A stretch of DNA of 64,000 nucleotides from Sarcodiotheca gaudichaudii (Eukaryota > Rhodophyta > Florideophyceae > Gigartinales > Solieriaceae): NCBI GenBank assembly GCA_032355985.1, contig JAUKVZ010000001.1, positions 682,001-746,000 of the forward strand. The letters are read 5' to 3'. Both the position numbers and the translations under genes were made by a program. The number at the start of each line of letters is the position of its first letter. The first letter of the stretch is position 1. Shown here piece by piece: positions 61,117-64,000 of this stretch. The notes under the pieces are model-generated. The model was not told the origin of the DNA, did not search any database, and saw nothing but the letters and a program-made list of their open reading frames with translations.

Positions 61117-62292
61117 TTACGGCGCCTCCCCGTCTCGCGTCGACACCGCGCCTCCGGATCCGCTCTTCGGATCATTCAGAATCTCCAGCGCCGCGCCCGG
61201 CATCAGACGTTCATTTCCTTCCGTGACGACCAGCGCCCCAGGCGTCACATCGCCCGGCCGCAGCACGATCAGATCCCGCACCGCATACAGCGGCGTCACA
61301 CGTCGCACGCGCGCCACGCCGCCCGTCGCCTCGAAGAGAAACGCGCCGACATCATCGCGCCTCAGCGCATCCTTCGGCACCGTCAGACGTTCCTCGCTTC
61401 GTCCGGTCGGAATCAGGCCGATCACACTCATGCCCGGACCATACAGCTCATCCGGATTCTCAAGCCGCAGACGCACCGGGAACATGCGCGACAGCGAATC
61501 CGCCACGGGAATCACTTCCGTCACCGGCGCCGAGATCTGCTCATCCGTCGCCTCGATCCGAAGCTCCACACTCTTGTTCGCCTGCTTCAGCCCCGTGATG
61601 AACTGCTGCGGCACATCAATGAACACATCCACGGCGTCCAGCGACACGATCTCCACGACCGCATCGCCACCATTGACCCACTCGCCGATATCCATATATC
61701 GCTCGACGATGCGCCCGCCGTACGGCGCTTCGATCGTCATGTCATCCAGCCGCTCCTGCGTGCGCTCCAGTTCTGCGATCGCGGACTCCAGATCCGCCTG
61801 CGCCTGGACAAGCCGCGCCTCGGCGACACCGACATCCGATTCAGCATTCTCCAGCTCCGTCGTCGTCGAAGCCGACTGCCGGCGCATGCCTTCAATGCGA
61901 TTCAGATCGCGCTTTGCCCGCGCAAGCTCCACATCAGCTTCCTGCACGAGGCCGCGATCACGCGACACCGTCGCCTCCTGCGTCCGCACATCCAGCTTCA
62001 CATACGTCGGATCAAGCTCAGCAAGCAAGTCGCCCGCTTCGACGCGATCACCCGGCTCCACCAGGATTTTCACGATGCGCCCAGGCTCTTCCGCTGCGAC
62101 GCGCGATTGCCGCGCCGCGCGAATCTCACCCGTCGTCTCGCGCAATGGCTCGATCATCTCCAGCCGCGCCTCGGCCACATACACGCGCGCAGCCGGCGCC
62201 TGCGCCAGTGCAGGCGGCGCCAATATCGTCATCGCCGCCATACCAAGCGCAGCCGTCGCCACTCGATGTCGTTTGCTCATCAGCCTCATCAT
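61117..62292 (-). CDS. RND periplasmic adaptor (membrane fusion protein)
   Basis: The 391-residue protein has a signal peptide (VATAALGMAAMTILAPPALAQ), a lipoyl-like half-motif (AEEPGRIVKILVEPGDRVEAGDLLAELD) and its partner (MTIEAPYGGRIVERYMDIGEWVNGGDAVVEI), separated by a coiled-coil hairpin (residues about 95-170), then beta-barrel and membrane-proximal domains. It links the pump to an outer-membrane channel. Its ATG overlaps the marR stop (62289) by four bases, and its stop is two bases before the permease start. Confidence 0.93.
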   Translation of the reverse strand: MMRLMSKRHRVATAALGMAAMTILAPPALAQAPAARVYVAEARLEMIEPLRETTGEIRAARQSRVAAEEPGRIVKILVEPGDRVEAGDLLAELDPTYVKLDVRTQEATVSRDRGLVQEADVELARAKRDLNRIEGMRRQSASTTTELENAESDVGVAEARLVQAQADLESAIAELERTQERLDDMTIEAPYGGRIVERYMDIGEWVNGGDAVVEIVSLDAVDVFIDVPQQFITGLKQANKSVELRIEATDEQISAPVTEVIPVADSLSRMFPVRLRLENPDELYGPGMSVIGLIPTGRSEERLTVPKDALRRDDVGAFLFEATGGVARVRRVTPLYAVRDLIVLRPGDVTPGALVVTEGNERLMPGAALEILNDPKSGSGGAVSTRDGEAP

Positions 62293-62825
62293 CCTTCGCC
62301 TGTCCCCGCTTCGTCTTCAGCGCTCAGTTCGCGTTCCACCGACTCCAGATTTTCACTGAGTCGATCAAGCATGCGCACGAGATCACGCACTTCATCGTGC
62401 GTGAGCCCTTCAAGGAACTGCTTGTGAATCCGCTCACGCAGCGGCGCCGCACGCTCCACAGCGTCCGTGCCAGCTTCCGTGATGCGAACATACGTCGCCC
62501 GCCCGCCGCCACGCTTGCGAAAACGTTCGACGAGCCCCTCCTCCTCCATCGCCCGAAGCATGCGGCTGACATTCTGCACACTCTGCAGCGCATCGCCGCT
62601 CAGCTCCGACACCGTCGCCTCATTGCCCCGCTGGTGCAGCGATGAAAGCAACAGCCAGCGCGAACAGGTCAGCCCCACCCGCGCCGTCATCCGATCGCCC
62701 ACACGCATCGCGCGATCATGGATCACGAAAAAGCGCTTGATGATCGAAGGCTTCCCGCACGAGCCGCGGCACTCAGCCGCGATATCGGCAGGCATCCCGT
62801 TGTATTGCGTCCCAACAGCTGTCAC
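62289..62825 (-). CDS. MarR-family transcriptional regulator
   Basis: The 178-residue protein has a winged helix (TVSELSGDALQSVQNVSRMLRAMEEEGLVERFRKRGGGRATYVRITEAG) and dimerisation helices at both ends; the N-terminal tail has CGSC-like cysteines in CRGSCGKPS. MarR proteins repress efflux genes and release on binding phenolic or other ligands. GTG 62825 was chosen because GGAG lies six bases upstream; ATG 62849 would add eight residues without a Shine-Dalgarno. It is first in the operon regulator-adaptor-pump, with a perfect palindrome upstream. Confidence 0.88.
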   Translation of the reverse strand: MTAVGTQYNGMPADIAAECRGSCGKPSIIKRFFVIHDRAMRVGDRMTARVGLTCSRWLLLSSLHQRGNEATVSELSGDALQSVQNVSRMLRAMEEEGLVERFRKRGGGRATYVRITEAGTDAVERAAPLRERIHKQFLEGLTHDEVRDLVRMLDRLSENLESVERELSAEDEAGTGEG

Positions 62826-62854
62826 AGAGAGCTCCGGAGGATCGAGCATCCCAA

Positions 62855-62868
62855 CTCAACATGTTGAG
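62855..62868. promoter_or_regulatory. Probable MarR operator
   Basis: CTCAACATGTTGAG is a perfect 14-bp inverted repeat, 29 bases upstream of the marR start GTG 62825. Position and symmetry fit an autorepressor site controlling the marR-adaptor-RND operon. No promoter boxes are strong enough to name. Confidence 0.6.
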
Positions 62869-63052
62869 ATACTCCCGATGGTAGCGCTGGGATGCAACCT
62901 GCGCGAAAAAAAAGCGGGCCTGGCGATTTCCGCCGACCCGTAGCGGGAATCGACCTGCCTCTCCCGCCGATCGACTGCCATGGGCCGAAATCTCCCGTCG
63001 TGGCGGCCAACAACTGAGCGGATCAACAGGCGCCCCCAGGAGGCATGTACCC

Positions 63053-63952
63053 GTGAAGCACCAACTCACTCAGTCAATCAAATGGGCTTGGAGCCACAAA
63101 GTGAAGTGCTCCCTCGGGCTGTTCACCTTCCTCGTAATCGTGTACGCAGCGGTATTCGCGGCATTCGAGTTCGCCACGTCGCCCACTGACCGGCTGGTGC
63201 GACTCTCCGACGGACACGAGATGGCGTACCTCGCCGCGCATGAGCCGACCGATCCTGCTGGCAGAGTGGTGCTCGTTCACGGCGCCCCGGCGGACGCGTC
63301 TAGTTGGGATCGACTCATCCGCAGCCAGTCACAGATTCTCGGCGACGCCGAGATTTACTCCGTCGACCGATTGGGATACGGCAACTCAAGCACTGGGGCA
63401 GAACTAACGCTCGCCGGTCACGCTCAGAGTCTCGAACCGCTCATCTCCGAAGGCGCCATTCTTGTCGGGCACTCGTACGGAGGACCGGTTGTCCTGCGTG
63501 CGGCGGCGGAGTTTCCAGAACGAGTCGGCGGCATCATTCTCGTTGCTGGCGCGTGCGATCCGTTTATGAACGACAGCGTCTGGGCGAGAAAGGCCGGCGT
63601 CGCCGTTGCTCCCCTGCTGCCGGAGTCATGGGACGTCGCCAACCGAGAGTTGCTTGCGTTGACGGACGAAAACCAAGCCATGCAAACGCTCATGGGCCGC
63701 GTCACCTGCCAAGTGGTCGTTATCCACGGCGCATGGGATCCCGTTTGTCCTCACGAGGGCACGGTGAGCTACCTGCGAGACAACCTCAAGAACGCAAAGC
63801 AGGTCCGTGTCGTTTCGCTGAAGCGCACCGGCCACAACATCCATCTCAGCAATCCCGAAGTCATCGGAACCGAGATTCGAACGTTGCTCGATGCGCAGCA
63901 GTCAATAGATCCGATCCATGAGGTCGACGACACGATCGCTGCCGCGAACTGA
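63053..63952 (+). CDS. Membrane-anchored alpha/beta hydrolase
   Basis: The 299-residue protein has an N-terminal hydrophobic helix (LGLFTFLVIVYAAVFAAFEF, residues about 21-40) and an alpha/beta-hydrolase domain: oxyanion HGAPADASSW, nucleophile GHSYGG, acid in GAWDPV and the histidine in RTGHNIHLS. It may be an esterase, lipase or other hydrolase acting at the membrane; substrate unknown. GTG 63053 has AGGAGG nine bases upstream. It follows 100 bases after the divergent marR operon region. Downstream 48 bases to the window edge show no gene. Confidence 0.88.
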   Translation: MKHQLTQSIKWAWSHKVKCSLGLFTFLVIVYAAVFAAFEFATSPTDRLVRLSDGHEMAYLAAHEPTDPAGRVVLVHGAPADASSWDRLIRSQSQILGDAEIYSVDRLGYGNSSTGAELTLAGHAQSLEPLISEGAILVGHSYGGPVVLRAAAEFPERVGGIILVAGACDPFMNDSVWARKAGVAVAPLLPESWDVANRELLALTDENQAMQTLMGRVTCQVVVIHGAWDPVCPHEGTVSYLRDNLKNAKQVRVVSLKRTGHNIHLSNPEVIGTEIRTLLDAQQSIDPIHEVDDTIAAAN

Positions 63953-64000
63953 TGATGACGCTTGCTGACTCGTCAGCGCCTCAGGCAGATTCCTTCCGCT

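Noticed and set aside
62895-62925. Run of eight A possibly a minus-strand terminator
   Set aside because: The stem preceding the T-run on the minus strand is short and interrupted, and no minus-strand gene lies upstream of it within the window.
1-64000. Mobile elements, prophage, CRISPR or virus-like elements
   Set aside because: No transposase, integrase, phage structural gene, repeat array, or long terminal repeat was seen; the repeats found are short.

Overview
The window reads as ordinary chromosome from a high-GC, Gram-negative-type bacterium, most likely a planctomycete of the class Phycisphaerae. Supporting signs are a BlaI/M56 pair with a long extracytoplasmic tail, TPR-sulfotransferase fusions, a PEP-CTERM-like secreted protein, very large ResB and CcsA proteins, a Minf_1886-family protein, and a tightly overlapping ExbB/ExbD/von Willebrand factor A/TPR operon. 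The lineage call is inference from gene families. No tRNA, rRNA, CRISPR array, transposase, prophage or virus-like element was found. Nearly all of the sequence is coding, with many 4-base start/stop overlaps.

Layout. 1-4.8 kb, minus strand: an M56 metallopeptidase sensor open at the left edge, its BlaI repressor with a paired operator, a rhodanese, a lipoprotein and an OmpA-type lipoprotein. 4.9-13 kb, plus: an amidohydrolase, System II cytochrome c biogenesis (ResB and CcsA), 3-methyladenine DNA glycosylase, a Minf_1886 protein and an AI-2E family transporter. 13-23 kb: SRP protein Ffh, a secreted protein with a C-terminal sorting signal, two TPR-sulfotransferases, NDH-2, DinB and VOC proteins, plus a small patch of lineage-specific genes at 19.4-21.1 kb. 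22.7-27 kb, minus: purE, proS, typA. 27-34.5 kb: a halogenase-like flavoprotein, an ECF sigma / membrane anti-sigma / secreted protein operon, a YycJ-like nuclease and a degenerate cobalamin-binding protein. 34.7-38.2 kb: ubiE, an M48 protease, an M19 dipeptidase and a receiver protein. 38.3-48.4 kb, minus: an eight-gene envelope operon (vWA, TPR-like, ExbB, ExbD, ExbD, TPR-like, J-like membrane protein, zinc-ribbon TPR protein). 48.5-51.9 kb, plus: pyrH, uppS, cdsA and a coiled-coil zinc-ribbon protein. 52-57.5 kb: nrdR (minus), then thrS, infC and a metallophosphoesterase (plus). 57.5-64 kb: an RND pump, its adaptor and a MarR regulator (minus), then an alpha/beta hydrolase.

The best finds are regulatory. 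Upstream of thrS is what looks like a complete transcription attenuator: a promoter, a 15-residue leader peptide with six Thr codons (five consecutive), a mutually exclusive antiterminator, and a perfect 10-bp terminator stem with a U-rich tail. Downstream, infC appears to start at an AUC codon preceded by a perfect AAGGAG, as expected for IF3 self-regulation, and the thrS-infC gap holds two strong hairpins. The blaI promoter carries two direct copies of a BlaI-like operator. The MarR-RND operon is preceded by a perfect 14-bp palindrome.

Functionally, ResB/CcsA, UbiE (menaquinone) and NDH-2 point to menaquinone-based respiration. The vWA-ExbB-ExbD-TPR operon looks like a proton-motive-force-driven envelope machine whose substrate is unknown.
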